DNA from: an uncultured Veillonella sp.
GTDB lineage: Bacteria > Bacillota > Negativicutes > Veillonellales > Veillonellaceae
DNA length: 20,329 nucleotides
Assembly: GCA_934183145.1 (NCBI GenBank)
Contig: CAKPSA010000013.1
Span: 1-20,329 of the forward strand
Reading direction: 5' to 3'
Below the pieces are notes generated by a model, which was given only the letters and a program-made list of their open reading frames with translations, made no database searches and had not been told where the DNA came from. Below, in pieces: positions 1 through 7,129 of this stretch. Each line of letters starts with the position of its first letter. The stretch's first letter is position 1. Both the position numbers and the translations under genes were made by a program.

Positions 1-504
1 TCTATCATCTTTCTCATCAAGCAAAGCACGTAACTCTGCAAATCGAGGATCCACCACAAAGGATTCACAAGAACAAGGTGAAACATTTAAATTTGCTCCG
101 CAATGAACGCACAATCCTTTGCAATCATCCTGACATAACACTTGAGAGGGCTCATTGATGATTAATGTATCCCTAATTAGTTCGGTTAAGTCAATTTCCT
201 CTCCATCGAAAGGAATCACATCTTCAGCAGCGTCTCTAGAATCACTAAAGATTTCCTCGAAGGAATCCTTACGGTCATGCTCTGTCGTAGTTAAACAACG
301 AGAACATTCGTAATCACCTTTAGATTCTATTGAACCTTGAACGATGTAATTTTGACCATCAAACCAAAACTCACCATTAATGGTTATATCATGACGGCTC
401 CAAGGAAAAGCAGTTACGTCACCAAGCTCAGAGGTTGGTATCGTATAGCTATAAGGAAATTTCTTTCCTATATGTTCTTTTGCTTGCTCTACTTGCAGTT
501 TCAT
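1..504 (-). CDS. DUF177 / YceD family protein (partial, C-terminus off the left edge)
   Basis: The 168 codons in the window form an open minus-strand frame from an ATG at 502-504 that runs off the left edge without a stop. The protein is acidic and carries paired cysteines: CSRC near residues 67-70, then C-x3-C-x3-C-x2-C near 124-135, followed by GANLN and a CSC pair near 144-146. It ends in a DPRFAELRALL stretch. This series (E-C-x2-C-L, D-x-T-E-L, LC-x3-CKGLC-x2-CG-x-NLN, DPR) is the pattern of DUF177/YceD, a small protein linked to 23S rRNA maturation or accumulation and usually encoded just before rpmF (ribosomal protein L32). That neighbour would lie left of the window and cannot be seen. 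The start is supported by a GAGG ribosome site about 9 bases upstream and by a consensus promoter. Family assignment is confident; the exact role is not. Confidence 0.85.
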   Translation of the reverse strand, partial: MKLQVEQAKEHIGKKFPYSYTIPTSELGDVTAFPWSRHDITINGEFWFDGQNYIVQGSIESKGDYECSRCLTTTEHDRKDSFEEIFSDSRDAAEDVIPFDGEEIDLTELIRDTLIINEPSQVLCQDDCKGLCVHCGANLNVSPCSCESFVVDPRFAELRALLDEKDDR

Positions 505-525
505 AATCTTACCTCGACTTATAAT

Positions 526-554
526 ATTATAAACATGACATAGTGCTTTGTCAA
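526..554 (-). promoter_or_regulatory. Consensus sigma-70 promoter for the DUF177 gene
   Basis: On the minus strand a perfect -35 box TTGACA (549-554) and a perfect -10 box TATAAT (526-531) are separated by 17 bp. Transcription would begin near 519, leaving an untranslated leader of only about 15 bases that just fits the ribosome site. The rubredoxin terminator lies directly upstream, so the gene is independently transcribed. Confidence 0.85.
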
Positions 555-557
555 ATA

Positions 558-595
558 AAAAAGACTATCTTAAGCGGACTCAAGATAGTCTTTTT
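558..595 (-). terminator. Intrinsic terminator after the rubredoxin gene
   Basis: A 14-bp perfect stem (558-571 with 582-595, core AAGACTATCTT) closes a 10-base loop and has T-rich sequence after it on the minus strand. It starts 10 bases past the rubredoxin stop. The A and T tracts on both sides would let it work in either direction. Confidence 0.85.
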
Positions 596-605
596 GGTAA
601 GTCAA

Positions 606-740
606 TTACATTTTTTCGAATTGGTCTTTACCAACACCGCAAATTGGGCAAACATAATCAGCTGGTTGATCTTCGAATTTTACGCCTTCAACAGCTTCGT
701 CATAAACCCAACCACATACTACGCATACGTATTTTTCCAT
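606..740 (-). CDS. Rubredoxin
   Basis: This 44-residue protein is a rubredoxin, a small cytoplasmic one-iron electron carrier. Two Cys-x2-Cys-Gly knuckles bind the iron: C6-V-V-C9-G and C31-P-I-C34-G. Family landmarks around them are the WVYD motif (residues 11-14) and V-G-K-D-Q-F after the second knuckle. It is shorter than the usual 52 or so residues, with a slightly shortened loop between the knuckles, and tyrosine replaces the common tryptophan before the second knuckle. In anaerobes rubredoxins feed electrons to rubrerythrin, desulfoferrodoxin or flavodiiron proteins during oxygen and peroxide defence; no such partner is nearby, so its partner is unknown. It is monocistronic, with a strong promoter, a GGAGG ribosome site and a terminator. 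Confidence 0.95.
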   Translation of the reverse strand: MEKYVCVVCGWVYDEAVEGVKFEDQPADYVCPICGVGKDQFEKM

Positions 741-794
741 GAGTATTTCCTCCTTCACTTGAAAATTATTGTTTAATGTTTATCTTTTATAATT

Positions 795-809
795 CAGATA
801 CTCTATCTG
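795..809. promoter_or_regulatory. Inverted repeat at the rubredoxin transcription start
   Basis: The arms CAGATA (795-800) and TATCTG (804-809) are perfect inverted repeats around a 3-base centre. They cover roughly +1 to +15 of the transcript predicted from the promoter at 816-844. The position suits either a repressor site or a short 5' hairpin stabilising the mRNA. No regulator is identified. Confidence 0.35.
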
Positions 810-815
810 TAATGT

Positions 816-844
816 AGTATATCAAAGATATCGAAACTTTTCAA
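816..844 (-). promoter_or_regulatory. Sigma-70 promoter for rubredoxin
   Basis: On the minus strand TTGAAA (839-844) and TATACT (816-821) are separated by exactly 17 bp. Start of transcription is predicted near 809, giving a leader of about 70 bases. The nrdD promoter uses the same two hexamers with the same spacing. Confidence 0.75.
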
Positions 845-1265
845 TACTCATTTTCTTAATTTCTCATCTTTTCTAATATTTAAAAAGCATATATAATATG
901 CGGATTTGTGCTACATCATAATTTGAAATGTATTATCATTTAGATAATTTTAGACCTAAATACAAAGCAACACACTACTTCATCACTCCCCTGTTTCAAT
1001 ACAAAAACAGTTATTATTATACCAATTATTGTTAGAGTATTAAGTAAATCAACTACCTAAGGTGTACATAATTTATATATTATACTATTATATATAGAAG
1101 AGAATATGGTCACATTCTATATTCTAAAACATCTAAATTAATAACATATTATATAAGTATGTACTTATGAACTCTTACTTCTCTATGCAATATACTCATA
1201 ATAAGATATTTACCTTCTTAATATGAATTATTAACTAGAGAAATCATCATTTATATTGTTATCAT
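845..1265. other. AT-rich non-coding region between the divergent rubredoxin and fabK genes
   Basis: This stretch separates two divergent transcription units. It is very AT-rich, with stops in all frames, no convincing small gene, no ribosome site with a following frame except that of fabK, and no terminator-like hairpin. It contains several short AT-type inverted repeats (887-901, 949-960, 1101-1125) that may be chance, and one better palindrome described separately at 1153-1168. It presumably holds the fabK promoter, but no pair of boxes there is as clear as the others in the window. Confidence 0.6.
1153..1168. promoter_or_regulatory. Perfect palindrome upstream of fabK, possible operator
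   Basis: The sequence ATAAGTA-TG-TACTTAT is a 7-bp perfect inverted repeat with a 2-base centre, a typical layout for a dimeric winged-helix regulator. A possible -10 box TATACT (1191-1196) lies so that its -35 region would abut the right end of the palindrome, although the -35 hexamer itself is poor. Fatty-acid genes of Firmicutes are often controlled by FabT or FapR, but this site matches neither consensus well. Confidence 0.3.
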
Positions 1266-1275
1266 AGGAGGATTT

Positions 1276-2229
1276 ATGAGAACAGCTTTAACAGAACTTT
1301 TACAAATTGAATACCCTATTATCCAAGGTGCTATGGCTTGGGTATCTGAACACAAATTAGTAGCTGCCGTTGCTAATGCTGGCGCAACAGGTGTTATCGC
1401 CCTTGGTGGTCGTGATGCTGAATGGACACGTAATGAAATTCGTGCATGTAAAGAGTTAACTGATAAACCTTTCGGTGTTAACCTCATGTTAATGGCACCT
1501 AATAAAGACGAATTAGTAGATGTTATTATTGAAGAAAAACCTGCATTTGTAACACTAGGTGCCGGTAATCCTGTACCATATATTAAACCACTACAAGAGG
1601 CTGGTATCAAAGTTATTCCTGTAGTACCTTCCCTCAAATTGGCTAAACGTATCGAAGAAGCTGGTGCCGATGCAATGATCGTAGAAGGTATGGAAGCTGG
1701 TGGCCACATCGGTAGCCAAACAACTATGTCCTTAATGGAAAACATTTTACCAGAAATCTCTATTCCAGTAGTAGTTGCTGGATCTATCGTAGATGGTCGC
1801 GGTCTTGCAGCTGCATTACTAATGGGTGCAGAAGGTGTACAAATGGGATCTCGCTTCTTATTAGCTGAGGAATGCCAAGCTCATCAGAACATGAAAGAAG
1901 CAATCATCAAAGCTACAGATACTGATTCTGTTGTAACTGGTCTCCTCTCTGGACACGGCGGTGTTCGTAGTTTAAAAAATGAATTTACTACTCGCTATTT
2001 AGCAGCAGAAACGGATGGTGTTACTACACCTGAAGAGCGCACAAAAATGTCCCAAGGCACTAATAAACGTGCTGCTATCGATGGCGATGTTGTTAACGGC
2101 GCGGTACAAGTTGGTCAAGCTTTGAATCGTCTTGTTGCTATTGAACCAGCTCATACAATCGTTCAAACTGTAATGAACGAAGCAATTATGTCTATTCGTA
2201 AGGCACAACGCCTTCTTGAAATTGTTTAA
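1276..2229 (+). CDS. fabK: Enoyl-[acyl-carrier-protein] reductase II (FabK; nitronate monooxygenase superfamily)
   Basis: FabK is an FMN-dependent, NAD(P)H-using TIM-barrel enzyme that carries out the last reduction of each fatty-acid elongation cycle (enoyl-ACP to acyl-ACP), in place of FabI. The 317-residue length fits. Visible landmarks are PIIQGAMAW at residues 14-22, TLGAGNP at 93-99, VEGMEAGGHIG at 136-146 with the conserved His144, the phosphate-binding VVAGSIVDG and MGSRF region at 166-194, and SGHGGVR at 225-231. The close relative nitronate monooxygenase has the same fold, but the G-A-G-N-P and E-A-G-G-H-I-G motifs and the length favour FabK. The start has an AGGAGG ribosome site at 1266-1271, five bases upstream. 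A carbonic-anhydrase-like gene follows after 17 bases and is probably cotranscribed. Confidence 0.88.
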   Translation: MRTALTELLQIEYPIIQGAMAWVSEHKLVAAVANAGATGVIALGGRDAEWTRNEIRACKELTDKPFGVNLMLMAPNKDELVDVIIEEKPAFVTLGAGNPVPYIKPLQEAGIKVIPVVPSLKLAKRIEEAGADAMIVEGMEAGGHIGSQTTMSLMENILPEISIPVVVAGSIVDGRGLAAALLMGAEGVQMGSRFLLAEECQAHQNMKEAIIKATDTDSVVTGLLSGHGGVRSLKNEFTTRYLAAETDGVTTPEERTKMSQGTNKRAAIDGDVVNGAVQVGQALNRLVAIEPAHTIVQTVMNEAIMSIRKAQRLLEIV

Positions 2230-2246
2230 TAAATTAGGAGTACCAT

Positions 2247-2795
2247 ATGTTACCATTTCACGGAAAATATCCAAAATTAGATCCTAAAAGTTGCGTAATG
2301 CCCGGTGCAGAACTTGCTGGTGATGTAGAACTTAAAGAATATGCTTCTATTTGGCAAAACTGTGCACTTCGTGGTGACGTAAACAAGATTGTAGTAGGTC
2401 GTTACTCTAATGTACAAGACAACTCTGTATTACATGTAGACGACGATAAAGCATGTATTCTTGGCGATTATGTAACTATCGGCCATGGTGCCATCGTTCA
2501 TGCTAGCACAATTGAAGATAACGTTTTAGTTGGCATGGGTGCCATTGTATTAAGCGGCTGTCATATCGGCTCTGGCTCTATTATCGCTGCCGGTGCAGTT
2601 GTAAAAGAAAACACAGTAATCCCGCCTAACTCTTTAGTCGTTGGTATTCCTGCCCGTGTTGTTCGCACAGATGAAACTCAAATCGATCGTATTCATAATC
2701 AAGCTTTAAAATATAAACACTTATGGACTATTGAATACGGTATGCTTCCAGATGCAGGTGGCGAAGAATACGATAAAAACGCAAAAATCGTATAA
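2247..2795 (+). CDS. Gamma-class carbonic anhydrase-like protein (left-handed beta-helix)
   Basis: This 182-residue protein belongs to the gamma carbonic anhydrase / PaaY / YrdA group of left-handed beta-helix trimers. Hexapeptide-type repeats run through most of it (for example around 93-138), ending in the typical VVGIPARVVR (131-140). The three zinc-ligand histidines of the family are present: His63 in SVLHV, and His80 and His85 in GHGAIVH. The RGD at 42-44 is also conserved in the group. Such proteins may hydrate carbon dioxide, but many bacterial members have no measured activity or act on CoA thioesters, so the enzymatic role is uncertain. It follows fabK with its own AGGAG ribosome site and ends at a strong terminator, suggesting a two-gene operon. 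A functional tie to fatty-acid synthesis is not evident. Confidence 0.88.
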   Translation: MLPFHGKYPKLDPKSCVMPGAELAGDVELKEYASIWQNCALRGDVNKIVVGRYSNVQDNSVLHVDDDKACILGDYVTIGHGAIVHASTIEDNVLVGMGAIVLSGCHIGSGSIIAAGAVVKENTVIPPNSLVVGIPARVVRTDETQIDRIHNQALKYKHLWTIEYGMLPDAGGEEYDKNAKIV

Positions 2796-2824
2796 ACTCA
2801 TATACAAAAAATTATATAAATAAC

Positions 2825-2859
2825 AAAAGCGGATAGTTGATAAACAACTATCCGCTTTT
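2825..2859 (+). terminator. Terminator between fabK-carbonic anhydrase and the convergent clc
   Basis: A perfect 15-bp stem (2825-2839 with 2845-2859, core GCGGATAGTTG) closes a 5-base loop, with T-rich sequence on the plus side. It sits 29 bases past the carbonic anhydrase stop, between convergent units, and can probably also stop clc transcripts on the other strand. Confidence 0.9.
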
Positions 2860-2961
2860 ATTTTTAATTCACAACCTTGATTTACCTATATTAACTAAAT
2901 ATAGAATTATTACTTAATAAAAATATGTAATCAAACACCCTTTAAATACTCAAGTTAATAA

Positions 2962-4200
2962 CTATTTACCAGTATTTAATTTGGCCTGAACAATTTGTTC
3001 TACCATGAGCGCTGTCCCCATAGTCAAAGCTATAGGGAATAACATTTCTACAGAAAATCTAGACAACTCCAACATAAACACACAAGACGTCATCGGCATC
3101 TTTTGAGCAAGTCCAAGAAATGCTACAGCACCAATAAAAGCTGCCATGCCTAATGAAATAGGAGCTACAGCAATAGACCAAATAGTACCAAATACTATAG
3201 CTAGCGTACTTCCTAACATCATAGATGGTGTAATACGACCACCATAAGCACCTGCCGCTAATGCAAGTAATACTGCCACCCACTTCGAACCAAACAAACC
3301 TAATGCATAGGTCCATGTAATATCATTGGTAAAAGTTAATTCATTGCCAGCTTTACCATTCCCAAGAATTTCAGGGAAATACATTGCTAATACACCGATT
3401 AGTGTGAACGCTATGATAGAGATGGGAATCATAACAGGACTACTACGATGAATAGCAGGTAACTTACTTTGAGTAATATTAAATAAAACTACACCTAATG
3501 CAACAATAGCACCTAAGGCAATAGAGAATTCTACATAATGACTACCCAAGCTAGGTTGAGCCATTGTATATTGAATGACATCACCTACCCCCGCCTGTCT
3601 CGTTACAAAGGTTGCTAATCCACAGCATATAAGAGCAGCACTCATAGCTCGTATATTCCAGGTAAGAAGCAATGTTTCCAACGTAAAGATTGCAGCCGAT
3701 AACGGAGAATTATAAACCGCTGCCAAGCCAGCACCGGCTGCACAAGCAATCAATAATTGGCGATCCTCTTGTTTTATGTCAAAATGTTTAACTAAAAAGG
3801 TTGTAATCCCTGCACTGGCTTCACGTGGTGCTACTTCTCGCCCTAATGGTGAACCAATACCTACGGTGATAATTTGCAATGTTGCATGCAAAACAGTAGT
3901 GATAGGGTTCATATCCATCTTGCCAGATACGGCAGTTTTGATATCTACAACACCCTTACCATATCGGTGAATAAGTACCCAACCAACACCACCTATAAGG
4001 CCACAAATTATGAGAGGTACCAACCGCTCTACTGGAGATACACGCGCAACGGCAGCACCAAAACTCATATGATCAGCAGAAGAATAATGATATACAAAGT
4101 GCTGAATCCCATGTAATAAATGTGTATAAGAAGCCCCAACCAATCCCGCTATAAAGCCAACGATAATTATGAGGCCTATTAAACGTTTATCAAATGCCAT
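2962..4200 (-). CDS. CLC-family chloride channel / anion transporter, atypical filter
   Basis: This 412-residue integral membrane protein has the CLC layout of about ten or more hydrophobic segments. Recognisable motifs are GREVAPRE at 120-127 (the helix-F motif holding the gating glutamate, here E122), NSPLSAAIFTLE at 164-175, and GGRITPS at 320-326 (third filter motif). Bacterial CLC proteins are Cl-/H+ exchangers, fluoride exporters or channels. Several features are unusual. The first filter motif, GSGIP in ClcA, aligns with GKGVV (81-85), putting lysine where an anion-coordinating serine is expected. The position of the intracellular proton glutamate appears to be Thr176, next to E175. 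The C-terminus stops before the helix-R tyrosine segment. The transported ion is therefore unclear. Its start lies 2 bases after the nrdG stop, with a GGAG site inside the end of nrdG, so the two are translationally linked. Confidence 0.85.
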   Translation of the reverse strand: MAFDKRLIGLIIIVGFIAGLVGASYTHLLHGIQHFVYHYSSADHMSFGAAVARVSPVERLVPLIICGLIGGVGWVLIHRYGKGVVDIKTAVSGKMDMNPITTVLHATLQIITVGIGSPLGREVAPREASAGITTFLVKHFDIKQEDRQLLIACAAGAGLAAVYNSPLSAAIFTLETLLLTWNIRAMSAALICCGLATFVTRQAGVGDVIQYTMAQPSLGSHYVEFSIALGAIVALGVVLFNITQSKLPAIHRSSPVMIPISIIAFTLIGVLAMYFPEILGNGKAGNELTFTNDITWTYALGLFGSKWVAVLLALAAGAYGGRITPSMMLGSTLAIVFGTIWSIAVAPISLGMAAFIGAVAFLGLAQKMPMTSCVFMLELSRFSVEMLFPIALTMGTALMVEQIVQAKLNTGK

Positions 4201-4202
4201 AC

Positions 4203-4700
4203 TTACTCCATTGCTAATACGACTTCGCCAGAATCTAATGTTTTCTTAACATCTATAATACGTTGATTAGATGACCCTCTAAATCGTAATGCTGGATCTT
4301 TAAGCTCATCTACAAAGCGACCATCTACAAGAATATCAATCTCATGTAATAAGGCGCTTCTCAACTCATCTTCTAAGATATCATCTAATACGTAGCCTGA
4401 ATAGGCCCAAATTTTCTTTTCAGGTGCCGCCGCACGGACTGCCCGTACCACTGGTAATAAGCCTTGTACATTTTGGAAAGGTTCCCCACCTAACAAGGTT
4501 AAACCTGAGCATGTAAGATTTTTTACATAGGATACAACTAAATCAGTTTCAGCTTGCGTCCATTCTTTACCTGCATTGAAATCTTGATATTCTTCATTAA
4601 AACAGTTATAGCAGCAATGTGTGCAGCCTGTTACAAATATAGATGTACGAATGCCTTCTCCATTAGCAATATCATACTGTCTTATTTGCCCATATCTCAT
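4203..4700 (-). CDS. nrdG: Anaerobic ribonucleoside-triphosphate reductase activating protein
   Basis: NrdG is the radical-SAM activase that uses a 4Fe-4S cluster and S-adenosylmethionine to install the glycyl radical on NrdD. The 165-residue protein carries the cluster motif C26-x3-C30-x2-C33 within TGCTHCCYNC, preceded by the family's GEGIRTSIFV, and a glycine-rich LTLLGGEPF stretch that binds SAM. The start chosen is the ATG at 4698-4700, because GGAGGT lies 5 bases upstream; an in-frame ATG nine codons earlier (4727) has no ribosome site. It lies 137 bases downstream of nrdD, with a terminator-like hairpin between, and is followed immediately by clc. Confidence 0.95.
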   Translation of the reverse strand: MRYGQIRQYDIANGEGIRTSIFVTGCTHCCYNCFNEEYQDFNAGKEWTQAETDLVVSYVKNLTCSGLTLLGGEPFQNVQGLLPVVRAVRAAAPEKKIWAYSGYVLDDILEDELRSALLHEIDILVDGRFVDELKDPALRFRGSSNQRIIDVKKTLDSGEVVLAME

Positions 4701-4736
4701 AATTACCTCCATAGTAGTGGTTATCAAATTTGACTA

Positions 4737-4784
4737 ACACTATATAGATATATTTCTATCACTCATAAACACAGTAAAAGCTGT
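4737..4784. promoter_or_regulatory. Possible degenerate NrdR box pair before nrdG
   Basis: The 16-mer at 4737-4752 begins with a perfect half site ACACTATATA, and the 16-mer at 4769-4784 begins ACACA and ends TGT. By eye each matches about 11 of 16 positions of the NrdR consensus ACACWATATWTWGTGT. Their starts are 32 bp apart, the same spacing as the better pair upstream of nrdD. The second overlaps the hairpin at 4774-4804, and no good promoter is evident, so the call is tentative. Confidence 0.3.
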
Positions 4785-4804
4785 GCCTTAAGCACAGCTT
4801 TTAC
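4774..4804 (-). terminator. Hairpin between nrdD and nrdG, probable partial terminator
   Basis: A perfect 13-bp stem (4774-4786 with 4792-4804, core AAAAGCTGTGC) has a 5-base loop and lies 34 bases past the nrdD stop. On the minus strand four T residues lie inside the 3' arm but the run is broken by ACTG, so termination may be incomplete. This could let some transcripts continue into nrdG and clc. Confidence 0.7.
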
Positions 4805-4837
4805 CATATATTTATAACAACTATAATTCTAATAATT

Positions 4838-6988
4838 TTAAATGTGCATTACACGATCTTTGATTTCTTTCGTACGACCTTCGTTCCAGAAGTTTTCACC
4901 TAAGTAACCACATGTACGACGAATAACAGTTAATTTATCGCGGTTTGTATTATGGCAACGTGGACATTCCCATTCATTATTCTCGTTTACCTTAATTTCA
5001 CCATCAAAACCACATTCATGACAGTAGTCGGATTTCGTATTGAACTCAGCGTAAGAAATATGATCATAAATATATTGAATCATGGTCAAAACAGCTGGGA
5101 TATTGTTAGTCATATTTGGAATTTCCGCATAGGAAATACAACCACCTGTCGATTTCTTTTGGAATTCAGATTCAAAATTAAACTTATCAAATACATTGAT
5201 TTCTTCACGAACATTAACGTGATAGCTATTAGTGTAATATCCTTTATCAGTAATATCTTCAATTACACCAAAGCGAGCACGATCGAGAGAAGAGAATCGA
5301 TTTGTTAAACTTTCAGCAGGTGTACCATATAAACCAAAACCAAGATTATGTTTATCATGCCATAGATTAATGGCATCGTTTAGTCTATCCATAATCTTCA
5401 TGGCAAATACGCGGCCTTTTTCACCTGTATTAGACTGACCAGTAATCAATCGTGTTGCTTCATAAATGCCGATGTAGCCAAGAGAAATTGTCGCATAACC
5501 ACCAGTAAGGAAGCGACCGATTTTTTCTCCTTTTTTGAGGCGCGCAATAGCACCGTGTTGCCAATGAATTGGAGATACATCACTCACTACATCCTTTAAT
5601 AAGTTATATCGTAATAGTAATGCTTTTTCTGCTAATTCAAGGCGTTTATCTAAAATTTCAAAGAATTTTTCTTCGCTACTACGAGCTAAGATGCCAATTT
5701 GAGGTAAGTTCAAACTTACAACGCCCATATTAAAGCGACCATCAAATTTATAGTTCCCTTTTTCATCTTTCCAAGGAGATAAGAAAGAGCGACATCCCAT
5801 TGGGCTAAATACATTACCTTCGTAATTTTCCTTCATCTTCTTAGCAGAGATGTAATCTGGGTACATGCGTTTAGCCGTGCATTGTGCAGCAAGTTCAGTT
5901 AAGTAATAATATGGACTATCAGGCGTTACGTTATGTTCATCAAGAACATAAATCAATTTAGGAAATGCTGGTGTAATATATACATCAGCTTCATTTTTTA
6001 CACCTTTAATGCGTTGACGCAAAATCTCTTCTGTAATAAGAGCAGCTTCTTTAGCATATTCATAATCAGGTTTAAAATACATGAACAATGTAACAAACGG
6101 AGATTGACCATTTGTAGTCATCAATGTATTGATTTGATATTGGATAGTTTGGATGCCATCCTTAACCTCTTTACGCGTACGTTTCCACGCAATTTCACGG
6201 GCTTTTTCCATATTTGGTTCCATACCGTAAATCTCAACTTGTTCTTCAATAACATTGTTGAGGATTTTTTCGTAAGACTTACGTACGAATGGTGCCAAGA
6301 TACGATCGATACCATTGATACTTTGACCGCCGTATTGACCAGATGCAACTTGGGCAATAATTTGCGTTGTTACTGTACATGCAACTTGGAAGGATTTAGG
6401 TGTATCAATTTTCTTACCATTGATAACCGTACCATTTGTAAGCATATCTTCCAAATTAATCAAGCAACAGTTAAACATAGGCTGGATAATGTAATCCATA
6501 TCATGGAAGTGAATGGCACCACTATCATGGGCTTCTAAAATATCTGTAGGAATTAATTTACGGCGAGCAATATCCTTAGATACTTCACCAGCAATTAAAT
6601 CACGTTGTGTAGATACAATGGCCGCATCCTTATTAGAGTTTTCATCGAGAACGCTAACATTACTGCGATCTAATAAACCGATTACATCATCATCTGTGGT
6701 ATTTTGACGACGTTTAAAAGCTTGAACAGCTTTGTAACCTTCATAGGCACGTGCCGTTGCAGGATTATGATACTCAATCAACTTATAATACACTTGATCT
6801 TCAATAGCATAAATTGTCATGTCTTTTTGGAGCTTTGTTGCATATTCTTCAATTTCATCAGCAATACGCTGTGCCAACCCCGCTTCGTACAACCCTGTAC
6901 TACTATGCTCAGCCTTTTCTATAGCTAAAGCAATCTTCTTCTTATCAAATGGTACCTTTGTACCATCCCGTTTGATGACCTGCAACAT
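4838..6988 (-). CDS. nrdD: Anaerobic (class III) ribonucleoside-triphosphate reductase
   Basis: NrdD reduces ribonucleoside triphosphates to deoxyribonucleotides under anaerobic conditions using a glycyl radical. The 716-residue length is typical. In order there is an N-terminal ATP-cone (about residues 1-95, beginning with VIKRDGTKVPFD), which senses ATP/dATP; the catalytic barrel, with the Cys174-Cys175 pair and MGCRSF containing Cys399, the likely thiyl-radical cysteine; and a C-terminal zinc site C656-x2-C659 with C675-x2-C678. Last comes the glycyl-radical loop RTCGYLG, with Gly694 as the radical site. No key residue is missing. The start has a GGGGAGG ribosome site 8 bases upstream. Transcription begins at a promoter overlapped by an NrdR-like box, and the leader holds a terminator-like hairpin. 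nrdG follows on the same strand. Confidence 0.97.
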   Translation of the reverse strand: MLQVIKRDGTKVPFDKKKIALAIEKAEHSSTGLYEAGLAQRIADEIEEYATKLQKDMTIYAIEDQVYYKLIEYHNPATARAYEGYKAVQAFKRRQNTTDDDVIGLLDRSNVSVLDENSNKDAAIVSTQRDLIAGEVSKDIARRKLIPTDILEAHDSGAIHFHDMDYIIQPMFNCCLINLEDMLTNGTVINGKKIDTPKSFQVACTVTTQIIAQVASGQYGGQSINGIDRILAPFVRKSYEKILNNVIEEQVEIYGMEPNMEKAREIAWKRTRKEVKDGIQTIQYQINTLMTTNGQSPFVTLFMYFKPDYEYAKEAALITEEILRQRIKGVKNEADVYITPAFPKLIYVLDEHNVTPDSPYYYLTELAAQCTAKRMYPDYISAKKMKENYEGNVFSPMGCRSFLSPWKDEKGNYKFDGRFNMGVVSLNLPQIGILARSSEEKFFEILDKRLELAEKALLLRYNLLKDVVSDVSPIHWQHGAIARLKKGEKIGRFLTGGYATISLGYIGIYEATRLITGQSNTGEKGRVFAMKIMDRLNDAINLWHDKHNLGFGLYGTPAESLTNRFSSLDRARFGVIEDITDKGYYTNSYHVNVREEINVFDKFNFESEFQKKSTGGCISYAEIPNMTNNIPAVLTMIQYIYDHISYAEFNTKSDYCHECGFDGEIKVNENNEWECPRCHNTNRDKLTVIRRTCGYLGENFWNEGRTKEIKDRVMHI

Positions 6989-7039
6989 ATTGGCAACCTC
7001 CCCATTCTGTTACCGCTGAAATATATGTTAAGACATAGA

Positions 7040-7065
7040 AAAAAGTATGGAAAACCATACTTTTT
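7040..7065 (-). terminator. Terminator-like hairpin in the nrdD leader
   Basis: An 11-bp perfect stem (7040-7050 with 7055-7065, AAAAAGTATGG and its complement) closes a 4-base loop and continues into a T run on the minus strand. It lies about 60-85 bases downstream of the predicted nrdD start of transcription and about 50 bases before the ATG, so it is inside the leader rather than between operons. It could act as an attenuator. A 14-base palindrome at 7066-7079 lies directly beside it. Confidence 0.55.
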
Positions 7066-7129
7066 ATATAAATTTATATGTAAAATGTAAAGAATTATGA
7101 CTAAATTCTCTATTTTTTACTGCTAACTC

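Noticed and set aside
887..1125. Short AT-rich inverted repeats at 887-901, 949-960 and 1101-1125
   Set aside because: Arms of 5-7 A/T-rich bases are expected by chance in such a composition, and none is placed against a recognisable promoter.
1251..1745. 164-codon open frame on the minus strand opposite fabK
   Set aside because: It overlaps the strong fabK frame and its ribosome site and has no motif of its own.
2886..2904. Seven-base AT-only inverted repeat downstream of clc
   Set aside because: The stem is short and weak, has no T run, and a much stronger terminator lies at 2825-2859.
4701..4727. Longer NrdG beginning at the ATG at 4727
   Set aside because: No ribosome site precedes that ATG, while GGAGGT lies at the right distance from the ATG at 4700, which gives the usual N-terminus of the family.
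5933..6538. 201-codon open frame on the plus strand opposite nrdD
   Set aside because: It is antisense to the well-supported nrdD, has a composition rich in Phe, Ile and Asn, and shows no recognisable domain.
6989..7123. Riboswitch in the nrdD leader, for example cobalamin
   Set aside because: No B12-box or other riboswitch core is recognisable in the 135 bases; only the simple hairpin is seen.
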